From the NCBI RefSeq assembly GCF_001896135.2, contig NZ_MPOH02000019.1:571842-608588 (forward strand): 36,747 bases of DNA. The letters run 5' to 3'. Below, in pieces: positions 20,826 to 30,935 of the stretch (its first letter is position 1; each line of letters begins with the position of its first letter). The translations under genes and the position numbers were made by a program. The notes below the pieces were generated by a model that saw only the letters and a program-made list of their open reading frames with translations, was not told the origin of the DNA and ran no database searches. The DNA comes from Streptomyces phaeoluteigriseus (lineage in GTDB: Bacteria; Actinomycetota; Actinomycetes; Streptomycetales; Streptomycetaceae).

Positions 20826-23328
20826 GCCTCTCCCTCCTTGGGGACGTCGGCGGCGGGCGTCGCCGGGCCGATGCGGACGAGGGAGCCGGGCCGGGCCCCG
20901 GCGTCGGAGGCGACGCCCCCGCCGGTGGAGTTGAGCGGCAGCCACACCACCCGGTCGGGCATCTCGGTGATCTCGACCGGCAGCTCGACCGTTCCGGCGG
21001 CGCCGGTCACGGCGAGTGCGTCGCCGTCCCTGACCCCGGCTTCGGCGGCCGTGGCGGCGGACACGCGCGCGTGGGCGGCGTGCCGGGTCCCGGCGAGCGC
21101 TTCGTCACCCTGCTGGAGGAGGCCCTGGTCGAGCAGCAGACGGTGCCCGGCGAGCACGCCTCACCGGCGGCGGGGCGCGGCAGGGCGCCGGCGGTGTCCA
21201 GCGGTGCGGTGGCCCGCGACCCGTCCCAGGCACCGAGCCGGTCCAGCTCGGCGCGCACGGTGCGCAGGTCGGGCAGGCCCAGATGGACGTCCATGGCGTC
21301 GGCCAGCATCTGGAGCACGCGCGCGTCGGCCGGTGCCAGGCGGCGCGTCATCTGGTCGGGCTTGAGCGCGGCCTCGAAGAAGCGCACCCTGCCCTCCCAG
21401 TTGAGGAACGCGCCCGCCTTCTCGGCGACCGCGGCGACGGGCAGTACGACGTCGGCGTGGGCGGTGACCTCGCCGGGCCGCAGCTCCAGCGACACCACGA
21501 AGCCGGCCTCGGCGAGCGCCTCACGCGCGCGCGCCGGGTCGGGCAGGTCGGCGACCTCCACCCCGGCGACGAGCAGTGCCTGAAGCTCACCGCCCGCGGC
21601 GGCATCGATGATCTGCCCCGTGTCCCGGCCGTGGCGCAGCGGGAGTTCGGCGACGCCCCAGGCGGCCGCGACCTCGTCCCGCGCGCGCGGGTCGGTGGCC
21701 GGCCGCCCGCCCGGCAGCAGCGTCGGCAGCGCGCCCGCCTCGATGGCGCCCCGCTCCCCCGCCCGGCGCGGAATCCACACCAGTTCCGCCCCGGTGGCGG
21801 TGGCCGCCCGCACGACGGCGGTCAGACCGCCCGCGACGGCGGCGAGCCGCTCACCGACGACGATCACCGCACCCCCGGCGCGCAGCGCCTCGGCGGCCCG
21901 GCTGCCCGGCTCGTCCTCCAGGCCGACCCCGCTGGACAGTGCGTCCAGCCACTCGGTCTCGGTGCCCGGAGCGGCCGGCAGCAGCGTGCCGCCCGCCTTC
22001 TCCAGGCCGCGCGTGGCGTGCGTGGCCAGCGAGAACACCTTCTGGCCGTGCTTGCGCCAGGCCTTGCGCAGCCGCAGGAAGACGCCGGGCGCCTCCTCCT
22101 CGGCCTCGAACCCGACGAGCAGGACGGCGGGCGCCTTCTCCAGCGTCGTGTACGTGATGCCGCTGCCGTCGAGGTCACGGCCGCGACCCGCCACCCTGGA
22201 CGCCAGGAAGTCGGCCTCCTCGCTGCTGTGCACGCGCGCGCGGAAGTCGATGTCGTTGGTGCCGAGCGCCACGCGCGCGAACTTGCTGTACGCGTAGGCG
22301 TCCTCGATGGTGAGGCGGCCACCGGTCAGGACGCCGGTCCTGCCGCGCGAGGCGAGCAGTCCCTGGGCCGCGATCTGCAGCGCCTCCGGCCAGGAGGCCG
22401 GTTCGAGGTCGCCCTCGGCGTTGCGCACGAGCGGGGTGTCGAGCCGGTCGCGCTGCTGCGCGTACCGGAACCCGAACCGCCCCTTGTCGCAGATCCACTC
22501 CTCGTTGACCTCGGGGTCGTCCGCGGCGAGGCGCCGCATGACCTTGCCGCGCCGGTGGTCCGTGCGCGTCGCGCAGCCGCCCGAGCAGTGCTCGCAGACG
22601 GACGGCGAGGAGATCAGGTCGAAGGGCCGCGAGCGGAACCGGTAGGCCGCCGAGGTGAGCGCGCCGACCGGGCAGATCTGGATGGTGTTCCCGGAGAAGT
22701 ACGACTGGAAGGGGTCGCCCTGACCGATGCCGACCTGCTGGAGCGCGCCCCGCTCGATCAGCTCGATCATCGGGTCGCCCGCGACCTGGTTGGAGAACCG
22801 GGTGCACCGGGCGCACAGCACGCACCGCTCACGGTCGAGCAGTACCTGCGTGGAGATCGGGACGGGCTTCTCGTAGGTCCGCTTGCGACCCTCGAAGCGG
22901 GACTCGGCGTTGCCGTGCGACATGGCCTGGTTCTGCAGGGGGCACTCGCCGCCCTTGTCGCAGACCGGGCAGTCCAGCGGGTGGTTGATGAGGAGCAGCT
23001 CCATCACACCGTGCTGCGCCTTCTCGGCCACCGGGGAGGTGAGGTGGGTCTTCACCACCATCCCGTCCGTGCACGTGATGGTGCAGGACGCCATCGGCTT
23101 GCGCTGGCCCTCGACCTCGACGATGCACTGGCGGCAGGCGCCGGCCGGGTCGAGGAGCGGGTGGTCGCAGAAGCGCGGGATCTCGATGCCGAGCTGCTCG
23201 GCGGCCCGGATGACCAGAGTGCCCTTGGGCACGCTGATCTCCGCGCCGTCGATGGTCAGCGACACGAGATCCTCCGGCGGGAGAGCCGCCTCGCCGCCCC
23301 CGGAGGGAGCGCTCGTGGTCACCGTCAT
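20822..23328 (-). CDS. nuoG: NADH-quinone oxidoreductase subunit G, frameshifted near the C-terminus
   Basis: Largest peripheral subunit of complex I, carrying four Fe-S clusters. The [2Fe-2S] ligands are in FCDHPLLDPAGACRQC and ASC. The His-Cys cluster is in HPLDCPVCDKGGECPLQ, another [4Fe-4S] in CVLCARCTRF with ICPVGAL, and the N7-type set in CEHCSGGCATR with WICDKGRF. A molybdopterin-oxidoreductase-like domain and a C-terminal barrel follow. The barrel (QGDEALAGTRHAAHARVSAA) is in another frame. One missing G near 21158 (GCGTGC for GCGGTGC) joins PAAGEA to VLAGHRLLLDQGLL, giving about 835 residues. ATG 23328 overlaps the nuoF stop and has GGAGGTG upstream. Confidence 0.92.
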
Positions 23329-24671
23329 GCGTTCACCTCCGTGCGGTCGGCCCAGGCCGTCGACTTGGCCGGGTCGAAGGGGCAGCCGCGGCCCGTGATG
23401 TGCTGCTCGTACTCCTCGCGGAAGTGCTTGAGCGAGGAGAAGATCGGCGAGGCGGCACCGTCGCCGAGGGCGCAGAAGGACTTGCCGTTGATGTTGTCGG
23501 CGATGTCGTTGAGCTTGTCGAGGTCGGACATGGCGCCCTTGCCTGCCTCGATGTCCCGCAGCAGTTGCACCAGCCAGTAGGTGCCTTCGCGGCAGGGTGT
23601 GCACTTGCCGCAGGACTCGTGGGCGTAGAACTCGGTCCAGCGGGTGACGGCACGCACGACGCAGGTCGTCTCATCGAAGCACTGGAGTGCTTTCGTGCCG
23701 AGCATGGAACCCGCCGCCCCCACTCCTTCGTAGTCGAGGGGGACGTCGAGGTGCTCGTCGGTGAACATCGGTGTCGAGGAGCCGCCCGGAGTCCAGAACT
23801 TGAGGCGGTGGCCCGGTCGCATGCCGCCGCTCATCTCGAGGAGCTGACGGAGGGTGATGCCGAGGGGGGCCTCGTACTGGCCGGGGCTGGCGACATGGCC
23901 GCTGAGCGAGTAGAGCGTGAAGCCCGGGGACTTCTCACTGCCCATCGACCTGAACCATTCCTTGCCGTTCTGCAGAATGGCGGGAACCGACGCGATCGAC
24001 TCGACGTTGTTCACCACAGTCGGGCACGCATAGAGGCCCGCGACGGCAGGGAAAGGAGGACGCAGCCGCGGTTGTCCACGGCGGCCTTCGAGCGAGTCCA
24101 GCAGCGCGGTCTCCTCACCGCAGATGTACGCGCCCGCACCCGCGTGCACGGTGAGTTCGAGGTCGAGTCCGCTGCCCAGGATGTTCTCGCCGAGGTAGCC
24201 CGCCGCGTAGGCCTCGCGCACGGCCTCGTGCAACCGTCGCAGAACAGGGACGACCTCACCACGCAGATAGATGAACGCATGAGACGACCTGATGGCATAA
24301 CACGCGATCACAATGCCCTCGATGAGGCTGTGCGGGTTCGCGAAGAGGAGCGGGATGTCCTTGCAGGTTCCCGGCTCCGACTCGTCGGCGTTGACAACTA
24401 GATAGTGCGGTTTTCCATCCCCCTGGGGAATGAACTGCCATTTCATTCCCGTGGGGAATCCCGCGCCACCGCGGCCACGCAGACCGGATTCCTTGACGTA
24501 CGCGATCAGGTCGTCCGGCGACATGGCGAGCGCCTTGCGGAGACCCTCGTAGCCCTCGTGCCTTCGGTACACGTCCAGCGTCCAGGACCTGTCCTCGTCC
24601 CAGAAGGCCGACAGCACGGGTGCGAGCAGTTTCTCGGGGCCCGTGTCCTTCAGTTCGGCTGCCAAGGTCAT
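23325..24671 (-). CDS. nuoF: NADH-quinone oxidoreductase subunit F (NADH/FMN)
   Basis: NADH-dehydrogenating subunit of complex I, 448 residues, binding NADH, FMN and cluster N3. The glycine-rich GRGGAGFPTGMKW is at residues 66-78, FMN contacts lie in NADESEPGTCKD, and the [4Fe-4S] ligands are Cys354, Cys357 and Cys360 (SCGKCTPCREG) with Cys400. The frame is intact. GTG 24674 is the alternative start; ATG 24671 has GAGGAGG at better spacing. It overlaps the nuoE stop. Confidence 0.97.
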   Translation of the reverse strand: MTLAAELKDTGPEKLLAPVLSAFWDEDRSWTLDVYRRHEGYEGLRKALAMSPDDLIAYVKESGLRGRGGAGFPTGMKWQFIPQGDGKPHYLVVNADESEPGTCKDIPLLFANPHSLIEGIVIACYAIRSSHAFIYLRGEVVPVLRRLHEAVREAYAAGYLGENILGSGLDLELTVHAGAGAYICGEETALLDSLEGRRGQPRLRPPFPAVAGLYACPTVVNNVESIASVPAILQNGKEWFRSMGSEKSPGFTLYSLSGHVASPGQYEAPLGITLRQLLEMSGGMRPGHRLKFWTPGGSSTPMFTDEHLDVPLDYEGVGAAGSMLGTKALQCFDETTCVVRAVTRWTEFYAHESCGKCTPCREGTYWLVQLLRDIEAGKGAMSDLDKLNDIADNINGKSFCALGDGAASPIFSSLKHFREEYEQHITGRGCPFDPAKSTAWADRTEVNA

Positions 24672-25542
24672 CACTCCCCCTCCTCGGCGGTAGGCCCTGC
24701 CGGGTGAGCCGGGTCGGAGGCCGACGTGTCCTGCGGCGCGTCATGCGAACTGAGGTGCTCGTTCGGGGACGGGTCGTGCACGGCCCGGTCCTGCGGCGCG
24801 TCCTGCGGTCCGCCGTCGCGTGGATGGACCACGCGCGCGGGTGCGGTCTCTCCCCTTGCCAGGCGAAGACCCACCAGCGACGCCGGTCCCGCGCTGCCGC
24901 CCGCGTCGACGGCGCCCTCGCGCTCGTCGGGGAAGCCCGCCAGGATCCGGGCGGTCTCCTTGAAGGTGCACAGCGGCGCCCCGCGCGTGGGCGAGACGGT
25001 ACGGCCGTCGCGCAGGTCGTCCACCAGGCGCTTCGCGCTCTGCACGGTCTGGTTGTCGAAGAACTCCCAGTTGACCATCACGACCGGCGCGTAGTCGCAG
25101 GCCGCGTTGCACTCGATGTGCTCCAGGGTGACCTTGCCGTCGTCGGTGGTCTCGCCGTTGCCGAGGCCGAGGTGGTCCTGGAGCGCCTCGAAGATGGCGT
25201 CGCCGCCCATCACCGCGCAGAGGGTGTTGGTGCAGACGCCCACCTGGTAGTCACCGCTCGGCCGGCGCCGGTACATGGTGTAGAAGGTCGCGACGCGGTG
25301 ACCTCGGCGGTGGTCAGGTCCAGTACGTCCGCGCAGAACTGCATCCCGGTGCGCGTGACATGTCCCTCCTCCGACTGCACGAGGTGCAGCAACGGCAGGA
25401 GCGCGGAGCGGGAGTCGGGGTAGCGGGCGATGATCTCGCGCGCGTCCGCCTCCAGCCGGGCTCGGACGTCGTCCGGGTAGGCGGGTGCGGGCAGCTGGGG
25501 CATGCCCAGGCTGACGCCCCGCTCCGAAGAAGAGGTGGTCAC
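24671..25542 (-). CDS. nuoE: NADH-quinone oxidoreductase subunit E, frameshifted
   Basis: Thioredoxin-like [2Fe-2S] subunit of the NADH module (cluster N1a), about 290 residues after correction. Helical N-terminal residues 20-80 are in one frame; the rest is in another. One missing G near 25294 (GCGTCGC for GCGGTCGC) restores VTAVATFYTMYRRRPSG. The four cluster cysteines then fall at 104, 109, 145 and 149 (CTNTLC, CNAAC), the family spacing. After the conserved fold a Pro/Ala/Asp-rich tail of about 75 residues with short repeats (QDAPQD, HDAPQD) extends it. GTG 25542 overlaps the nuoD stop (GTGA) and has GGGAGG 9 nt upstream. Confidence 0.9.
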
Positions 25543-26915
25543 CGGTCGACGCCTCCCATCACGGGGTCGATGGACGCCACGGCGACGATCACGTCGGCGA
25601 GCTGGCCGCCTTCGCACATCGCCGCCATGGCCTGAAGGTTGGTGAAGGACGGGTCGCGGAAGTGGACCCGGTAGGGGCGGGTGCCGCCGTCGGACACGGC
25701 GTGCACCCCGAGTTCGCCCTTGGGGGATTCGACGGCCGCGTACGCCTGTCCCGGCGGGACCCGGAAGCCCTCGGTGACCAGCTTGAAGTGGTGGATCAGG
25801 GCCTCCATGGAGGTACCCATGATCTTCTTGATGTGGTCGAGGGAGTTGCCGAGGCCGTCGGGGCCCAGGGCGAGCTGGGCGGGCCAGGCGATCTTCTTGT
25901 CGGCGACCATGACCGGGCCGGGCTGGAGCCGGTCCAGGCACTGCTCGACGATCCGAACCGACTGGCGCATCTCCTCCAGGCGGATCAGGAAGCGTCCGTA
26001 GGCGTCGCAGGAGTCGGCGGTCGGGACGTCGAAGTCGTACGTGTCGTAGTCGCAGTAGGGCTGGCTCTTGCGCAGGTCGTGCGGCAGGCCGGTGGCGCGC
26101 AGCACCGGCCCGGTGGCGCCGAGGGCCATGCAGCCGGCCAGGTCGAGGTAGCCGATGTCCTGCATGCGGGCCTTGAAGATGGGATTCCCGGTGGCGAGCT
26201 TGTCGTACTCCGGGAGGTTCCTCTTCATCTTCTTCACGAACTCGCGGATCTGGTCCACCGCACCGGGCGGCAGGTCCTGGGCGAGTCCGCCGGGGCGGAT
26301 GTACGCGTGGTTCATCCGCAGGCCGGTGATGAGTTCGTAGATGTCGAGAATCAGTTCACGATCACGGAATCCGTAGATCATGATCGTGGTCGCGCCGAGT
26401 TCCATGCCGCCGGTGGCGATGCACACCAGGTGGGAGGACATCCGGTTCAGCTCCATCAGGAGCACCCGGATGATCTTGGCCCGCTCGGTGATCTGGTCCT
26501 CGATGCCGAGGAGTTTCTCGACGCCGAGGCAGTAGGCGGTCTCGTTGAAGAAGGACGTCAGGTAGTCCATGCGCGTCACGAAGGTGGTGCCCTGTGTCCA
26601 CGTACGGAACTCGAGGTTCTTCTCGATGCCGGTGTGCAGGTAGCCGATGCCGCAGCGGGCCTCGGTGACCGTCTCGCCGTCGATCTCCAGGATCAGGCGG
26701 AGCACACCGTGGGTGGAGGGGTGCTGGGGCCCCATGTTGACGACGATGCGCTCGTCGTCGGCGCGGACCGCGGACTGGACGACCTCGTCCCAGTCGCCAC
26801 CGGTGACCGTGTAGACGGCGCCCTCGGTGGTCTCGCGTGCCGATGCCATCGAGGAGGTGGTCCCGGAGGGACTCGATGAGGGGTGGTGGCCGGGCGACGG
26901 GTGGGGAGTGCTCAC
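25539..26915 (-). CDS. nuoD: NADH-quinone oxidoreductase subunit D
   Basis: 49-kDa-type subunit of complex I that forms the quinone pocket with NuoB, 458 residues. Conserved: NMGPQHPSTHGVLRLILEIDGE, with the His/Ser/Thr near the quinone, CGIGYLHTGIEKNLE, NRMSSHLVCIATGGMELGA, and the C-terminal DPVMGGVDR. It starts at GTG 26915, which overlaps the nuoC stop (GTGA) with GGAGG upstream. The first 25 residues are a Ser/Pro/His-rich extension. The reading frame is intact. Confidence 0.97.
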   Translation of the reverse strand: MSTPHPSPGHHPSSSPSGTTSSMASARETTEGAVYTVTGGDWDEVVQSAVRADDERIVVNMGPQHPSTHGVLRLILEIDGETVTEARCGIGYLHTGIEKNLEFRTWTQGTTFVTRMDYLTSFFNETAYCLGVEKLLGIEDQITERAKIIRVLLMELNRMSSHLVCIATGGMELGATTIMIYGFRDRELILDIYELITGLRMNHAYIRPGGLAQDLPPGAVDQIREFVKKMKRNLPEYDKLATGNPIFKARMQDIGYLDLAGCMALGATGPVLRATGLPHDLRKSQPYCDYDTYDFDVPTADSCDAYGRFLIRLEEMRQSVRIVEQCLDRLQPGPVMVADKKIAWPAQLALGPDGLGNSLDHIKKIMGTSMEALIHHFKLVTEGFRVPPGQAYAAVESPKGELGVHAVSDGGTRPYRVHFRDPSFTNLQAMAAMCEGGQLADVIVAVASIDPVMGGVDR

Positions 26916-27663
26916 GAGTACGACCTCCGCTGGTCCGGAGCCGGGATCTGGGCGCCCTTGTATTCGACGGGGATGCCGCCGAGGGGGTAGTCCTTGCGCT
27001 GCGGGTGGCCCTGCCAGTCGTCCGGCATCATGATCCGCGTCAGCGCCGGGTGACCGTCGAAGACGAGCCCGAAGAAGTCGTAGGTCTCTCGCTCGTGCCA
27101 GTCGTTCGTCGGATAGACGGAGACCAGGGAGGGGATGTGCCGGTCGGAGTCCGGGGCGCTGACCTCGAGCCGGATCAGCCTGTTGTGGGTGATCGAGCGC
27201 AGGTGGTAGACGGCGTGCAGCTCGCGGCCCTTGTCGTGCGGGTAGTGGACGCCGCTCACTCCCGTACACAGCTCGAACCGCAGGGCCGGGTCGTCGCGCA
27301 GGGTGCGGGCGACGCGGACGAGGTGTTCGCGTTCGATGTGGAAGGTGAGTTCGTCGCGGTCGACGACCGTCTTCTCGATCGCGTTGCCGGGGAGGAGGCC
27401 CTGCTCCTCCAGCGCGCCCTCGAGTTCGTCGGCGACCTCGTCGAACCAGCCGCCGTAGGGGCGGGTGGTCGGGCCGGGGAGGCGTACCGAGCGGACCAGG
27501 CCGCCGTAGCCGGAGGTGTCGCCGCCGTCGGCGGCGCCGAACATGCCTCGCTGGACGCGGATCTCCTCGCCGCCCTGGCCGCGCTGGCCGGGGAGGTTGG
27601 AGGCGGAGAGGTCCTTCTCCGGGTTGGTTCCCTCGGCCCCGGTGCCGGTGCCGTTGGCGTCGC

Positions 27664-27667
<4 letters not shown>
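26912..27667 (-). CDS. nuoC: NADH-quinone oxidoreductase subunit C
   Basis: 30-kDa-type peripheral subunit, 251 residues, a separate gene here and not fused to NuoD as in enterics. The signature HERETYDFFGLVFDGHPALTR and the following PDDWQGHPQRKDYPLGG are unmistakable. The N-terminal 65 residues are Gly-rich and variable. GTG 27667 overlaps the nuoB stop, with AAGGGG upstream. Confidence 0.96.
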
Positions 27668-28218
<551 letters not shown>

Positions 28219-28232
28219 GGCTTAAAGGCCCC

Positions 28233-28592
28233 TCAGTCCCATTCCAGGCCGCCGCGCCGCCACACGTAGGCGTAGGCGACGAAGACGGTGAGCACGAAGA
28301 GCAGCATCTCCACGAGCCCGAAAACCCCCAGGGCGTCGAAGGTGACGGCCCAGGGGTAGAGGAAGACGATCTCGATGTCGAAGACGATGAAGAGCATCGC
28401 CGTCAGGTAGTACTTGATGGGGAAGCGCCCGCCGCCGGCCGGCGTGGGGGTCGGCTCGATACCGCACTCGTAGGCCTCGAGCTTGGCGCGGTTGTACCGC
28501 TTCGGCCCGATCAACGTGGCCATGACCACGGAGAAGATCGCAAAGCCTGCCCCGAGGGCTCCCAGTACGAGGATGGGCGCATACGCGTTCAC
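28233..28592 (-). CDS. nuoA: NADH-quinone oxidoreductase subunit A
   Basis: Three-helix membrane subunit, 119 residues, first gene of the 14-gene operon. The conserved loop KLEAYECGIEPT and the acidic helix MLFIVFDIEIVFLYPWAV identify it. GTG 28592 has GAGGAGCGAGGAG upstream. It is preceded by a 741-bp regulatory region. Confidence 0.97.
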   Translation of the reverse strand: MNAYAPILVLGALGAGFAIFSVVMATLIGPKRYNRAKLEAYECGIEPTPTPAGGGRFPIKYYLTAMLFIVFDIEIVFLYPWAVTFDALGVFGLVEMLLFVLTVFVAYAYVWRRGGLEWD

Positions 28593-28697
28593 CGCTCCTC
28601 GCTCCTCTCAGTCGGCACTGACTGCTGGCGATGGTGTGGGCTCACATCCGCCTCACAGGCCCCACGAACCTCGCCGTCCTCAACGAAGATCGCGAAC

Positions 28698-28715
28698 ATG
28701 TGAAGCAGGTCACAA
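28698..28715 (-). promoter_or_regulatory. Rex-like operator of the nuo operon
   Basis: On the minus strand TTGTGACCTGCTTCACAT matches both half-sites of the Streptomyces Rex operator (TTGTGAA-N4-TTCACAA), 106 nt before nuoA and just downstream of a -10-like box, a repressor position. It also matches the CRP form TGTGA-N6-TCACA, so Crp cannot be excluded. Confidence 0.6.
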
Positions 28716-28730
28716 GCCCAACTGCCTCGC

Positions 28731-28736
28731 ATCCTA
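28731..28736 (-). promoter_or_regulatory. Possible nuo -10 box
   Basis: TAGGAT on the minus strand fits the Streptomyces TAGRRT -10 consensus and would place the start site just upstream of the Rex-like operator. No clear -35 hexamer is seen. Confidence 0.35.
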
Positions 28737-28960
28737 TGCCTGCCGCTCTGTGATCTGCGACACGGGGTATTGCACAAGCTTTGTGATCTCCACCACCTGA
28801 CGAAGGATCATGAAGTCATATCAGCGGTGATCTTCGTACGCGAAGCGTCAGAGTGATCACAAGAAGTGACATTTACGTGCGTCGCCGCAGGTCGGAGGCA
28901 GCGTCTCTATATCAAGAGGATTCCGCCGCATGCAAATTGGTGCTGGACGGGGTGCCTTGA

Positions 28961-28978
28961 TAGAGGACGCGTTCACAC
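28961..28978. promoter_or_regulatory. Second Rex-like site
   Basis: TAGAGGACGCGTTCACAC matches the 18-bp Rex consensus at 14 positions, including the whole core and right arm (ACGCGTTCACA). Confidence 0.4.
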
Positions 28979-29005
28979 ATCAGGGGGAGCCGCAGGGCCG
29001 ATGTG
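28976..29005 (+). other. Hairpin with purine-rich loop in the NlpC/P60 leader
   Basis: CACATC (28976-28981) pairs with GATGTG (29000-29005) around the loop AGGGGGAGCCGCAGGGCC. A stem closing an AGGGGGAGCC-type loop recalls part of the c-di-AMP (ydaO) riboswitch that precedes some Streptomyces cell-wall hydrolases. The other conserved parts of that aptamer were not found. Confidence 0.25.
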
Positions 29006-29008
29006 GAC

Positions 29009-29026
29009 GCGTGCACGCGTTCACGA
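29009..29026. promoter_or_regulatory. Third Rex-like site
   Basis: GCGTGCACGCGTTCACGA matches the Rex consensus at 14 of 18 positions. It overlaps a further partial match at 29001-29018. It lies 48 bp from the second site, closer to the NlpC/P60 gene than to nuoA. Confidence 0.35.
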
Positions 29027-29333
29027 GCGGGGCCGGTCGCGCCGGGCGCGTCGGACGCGGGCCTTCCGTTAATCGTTCCGTGACCTCTGCCACACTCGCG
29101 ACCGGTGCCGGAGAGCCGGGCTTGGCCAACGATCTCAACCAGTGCTAGGCACGGGGCAATCCGGACGTAACAGCGAAAGGCCATGATCACGGGCTTGATC
29201 ACCTGCGTCCGCAATGTCCGTTACGGCGTCAATAAAGGGTGGTGCGGCAGGTGTTCGGGGTGCCCATTGAGTAATTGTGGCGCAGCACACGTTTCTTGAA
29301 GGTATGGAGGACCCCCTGATACCGGTTGTACTC

Positions 29334-30125
29334 ATGTCCCACACCGCTCACATACGCAGCCACCGGAAACCCCGCCGCAGCGCGTCCACGATCGCGATGC
29401 GGGCCGGAGTCGCCAGTGGTGTACTCGGCTCGCTGGCCGTGGCCACCGCGGCCGGATCGGCCAACGCCGCCGAGCCGGTGACGCAGACGCTCGAACTGCC
29501 CGTCCTGACGGCTGACGTGGCCGCACAGGTCACACAGTCCGCGAACGCCACGCAGCAGGCCGCCGCGAACTACCAGTTGGAGGCCGAGCGCGACGCGGCC
29601 GCCAGCGCGGCCGCCAAGGAGGCCGAGAAGGACCTCGCCGCCGCCAAGAAGGCGGCGGAGGCGAAGAAGAAGGCCGAGGAGGCCCGCAAGGCCGCCGCTG
29701 AGGCCGCCGTGTCCCGTTCCACGGAGCGGACCACCCTCTCCACCGCGACGACCGCCTCCGCTCCGGCCAGCGGCAGCGTCGGGACGGTCATCTCCTTCCT
29801 CAAGGCCCAGGTGGGCGACGCCTACGTCATGGGCGCCACCGGCCCCAACGCCTGGGACTGCTCCAGCCTGGTGCAGGCGGCGTTCAAGCAGGTCGGCGTC
29901 GACCTGCCGCGCGTCTCGCAGGACCAGTCGATGGTCGGCACGGACGTGTCGCTGTCCAATCTCCAGGTCGGCGACATCCTGTACTGGGGCGGCAAGGGTT
30001 CCGCGTACCACGTGGGCGTCTACATCGGGGACGGCCAGTACCTCGACGCGGCCAACCCCTCCAAGGGTGTGGTGATCCAGGATCTTTCCGGCTACCCGGC
30101 GTCGGGCGCGGTGCGCGTGCTCTGA
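29334..30125 (+). CDS. Secreted NlpC/P60 peptidoglycan endopeptidase
   Basis: Cell-wall hydrolase expected to cleave stem peptides in peptidoglycan outside the cell, 263 residues. Residues 1-45 form a signal peptide (RSHRKPRRS basic region, hydrophobic VLGSLAVATAAG, cleavage near ANA-A). Residues 80-125 are an Ala/Lys/Glu-rich helix, likely coiled coil. The NlpC/P60 domain (about 150-263) has Cys176 in WDCSSLVQAA and His226 in AYHVGVYIGDG. ATG 29334 is chosen for the signal peptide. The GGAGG at 29306-29310 is too far from it and better placed for a CTG at 29316 in the same frame, so the start is uncertain. It diverges from nuoA across a long leader. Confidence 0.9.
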   Translation: MSHTAHIRSHRKPRRSASTIAMRAGVASGVLGSLAVATAAGSANAAEPVTQTLELPVLTADVAAQVTQSANATQQAAANYQLEAERDAAASAAAKEAEKDLAAAKKAAEAKKKAEEARKAAAEAAVSRSTERTTLSTATTASAPASGSVGTVISFLKAQVGDAYVMGATGPNAWDCSSLVQAAFKQVGVDLPRVSQDQSMVGTDVSLSNLQVGDILYWGGKGSAYHVGVYIGDGQYLDAANPSKGVVIQDLSGYPASGAVRVL

Positions 30126-30153
30126 GACGCGCCGATCCGGACGCACGGATCAC

Positions 30154-30188
30154 GAAGGGCCGCAGCCGCTCGGGGGCAGCGGCCCTTC
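30154..30188 (+). terminator. Hairpin terminator after the NlpC/P60 gene
   Basis: A perfect 10-bp stem, GAAGGGCCGC (30154-30163) with GCGGCCCTTC (30179-30188), and a 15-nt loop with further GCC/GGC pairing, 29 nt after the stop codon. Confidence 0.75.
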
Positions 30189-30260
30189 CGGCTCTCCTGG
30201 CATCCTCGGGTCGACCGGTGGAACCCCACCGGACGTCCGCGAGTTGAAGGAGAGACACCC

Positions 30261-30887
30261 ATGCCCAGCGTCTTCGTCCAAGGACGCCCCGTCGCCTCGT
30301 ATCCCCCGCTCGCGCCCGAGGCCGGGCGCGGCTCGGTGCGGCGGATCACCGAGACCGGTGAGGGGGTCCTGCACAAGCCGTGCCGGGACGTGACCGAGTT
30401 CGGGCCCGACCTCGCCGCGCTCATCGACGACATGTTCCTCACGATGTACGTCGCAGAGGGGGCCGGCCTCGCGGCGAACCAGGTCGGGGTCGGTCTGCGA
30501 CTGTTCGTCCACGACTGCCCGGACGAGGACGGTGTCCGACATGTCGGACACATCGTCAATCCGGTGCTGGAGCCGCTCGACCCGGCCCACCGGCGGCTTC
30601 TCGACGAGGGCGAGGGCTGCCTGTCCGTCCCCGGCGCCGTCATGGACGTACCGCGACCGGACCGGGCCCGGGTGCGCGGGCTCGACAAGGACGGCGAGCC
30701 GCTCCTCATCGAGGGCACGGGGTACTTCGCGCGCTGCCTGGCCCATGAGACCGACCATGTGAACGGGCACGTGTACCTGGACCGGCTCTCCCGGCGGGAG
30801 CGCGCGGACGCGCTGCGGCAGGTGGCGGACCGGCGGGACGAGGTGTTCGCCCGCCGGGCCGCCAGGCGGCGGACGCTCACCGCCTGA
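30261..30887 (+). CDS. def: Peptide deformylase
   Basis: Metallo-hydrolase that removes the formyl group from nascent protein N-termini; cytoplasmic, 208 residues. All three motifs are present: GAGLAANQVG (67-76), EGCLSVPG (118-125, metal Cys120) and HETDH (162-166, two metal His and catalytic Glu). N- and C-terminal extensions of about 25 residues are short and charged. The start has GAAGGAGAG 7 nt upstream. It follows the terminator of the NlpC/P60 gene, so it probably has its own promoter. Streptomyces genomes carry several deformylases; which paralogue this is cannot be told. Confidence 0.95.
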   Translation: MPSVFVQGRPVASYPPLAPEAGRGSVRRITETGEGVLHKPCRDVTEFGPDLAALIDDMFLTMYVAEGAGLAANQVGVGLRLFVHDCPDEDGVRHVGHIVNPVLEPLDPAHRRLLDEGEGCLSVPGAVMDVPRPDRARVRGLDKDGEPLLIEGTGYFARCLAHETDHVNGHVYLDRLSRRERADALRQVADRRDEVFARRAARRRTLTA

Positions 30888-30935
30888 GCACGCCGCGAAG
30901 GTCGCGGGAGCGCAGGACCGCGTCCACCTGACGGG

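Larger units (their letters stand above)
28593..29333. other. Long divergent intergenic region between nuoA and the NlpC/P60 gene
   Basis: No plausible protein gene is seen in these 741 bp; small open frames lack coding bias. It contains a Rex-like operator and a -10-like box near nuoA, an inverted repeat CACAA-GCT-TTGTG (28773-28785), CTTCG-TACG-CGAAG (28832-28845), two more Rex-like sites, and a G-rich hairpin (28976-29005). It is much less GC-biased around 28740-28960 than the flanking genes. Confidence 0.7.

Noticed and set aside
12467..25542. Calling nuoE, nuoG, nuoJ and nuoN pseudogenes
   Set aside because: Each needs only one base, both sides are fully conserved and operon overlaps are intact. 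Sequencing error is the simpler explanation.
28930..29148. Small + open frame in the nuo/NlpC intergenic region
   Set aside because: No ribosome site, no third-position GC bias, and it overlaps palindromic regulatory-like sequences.
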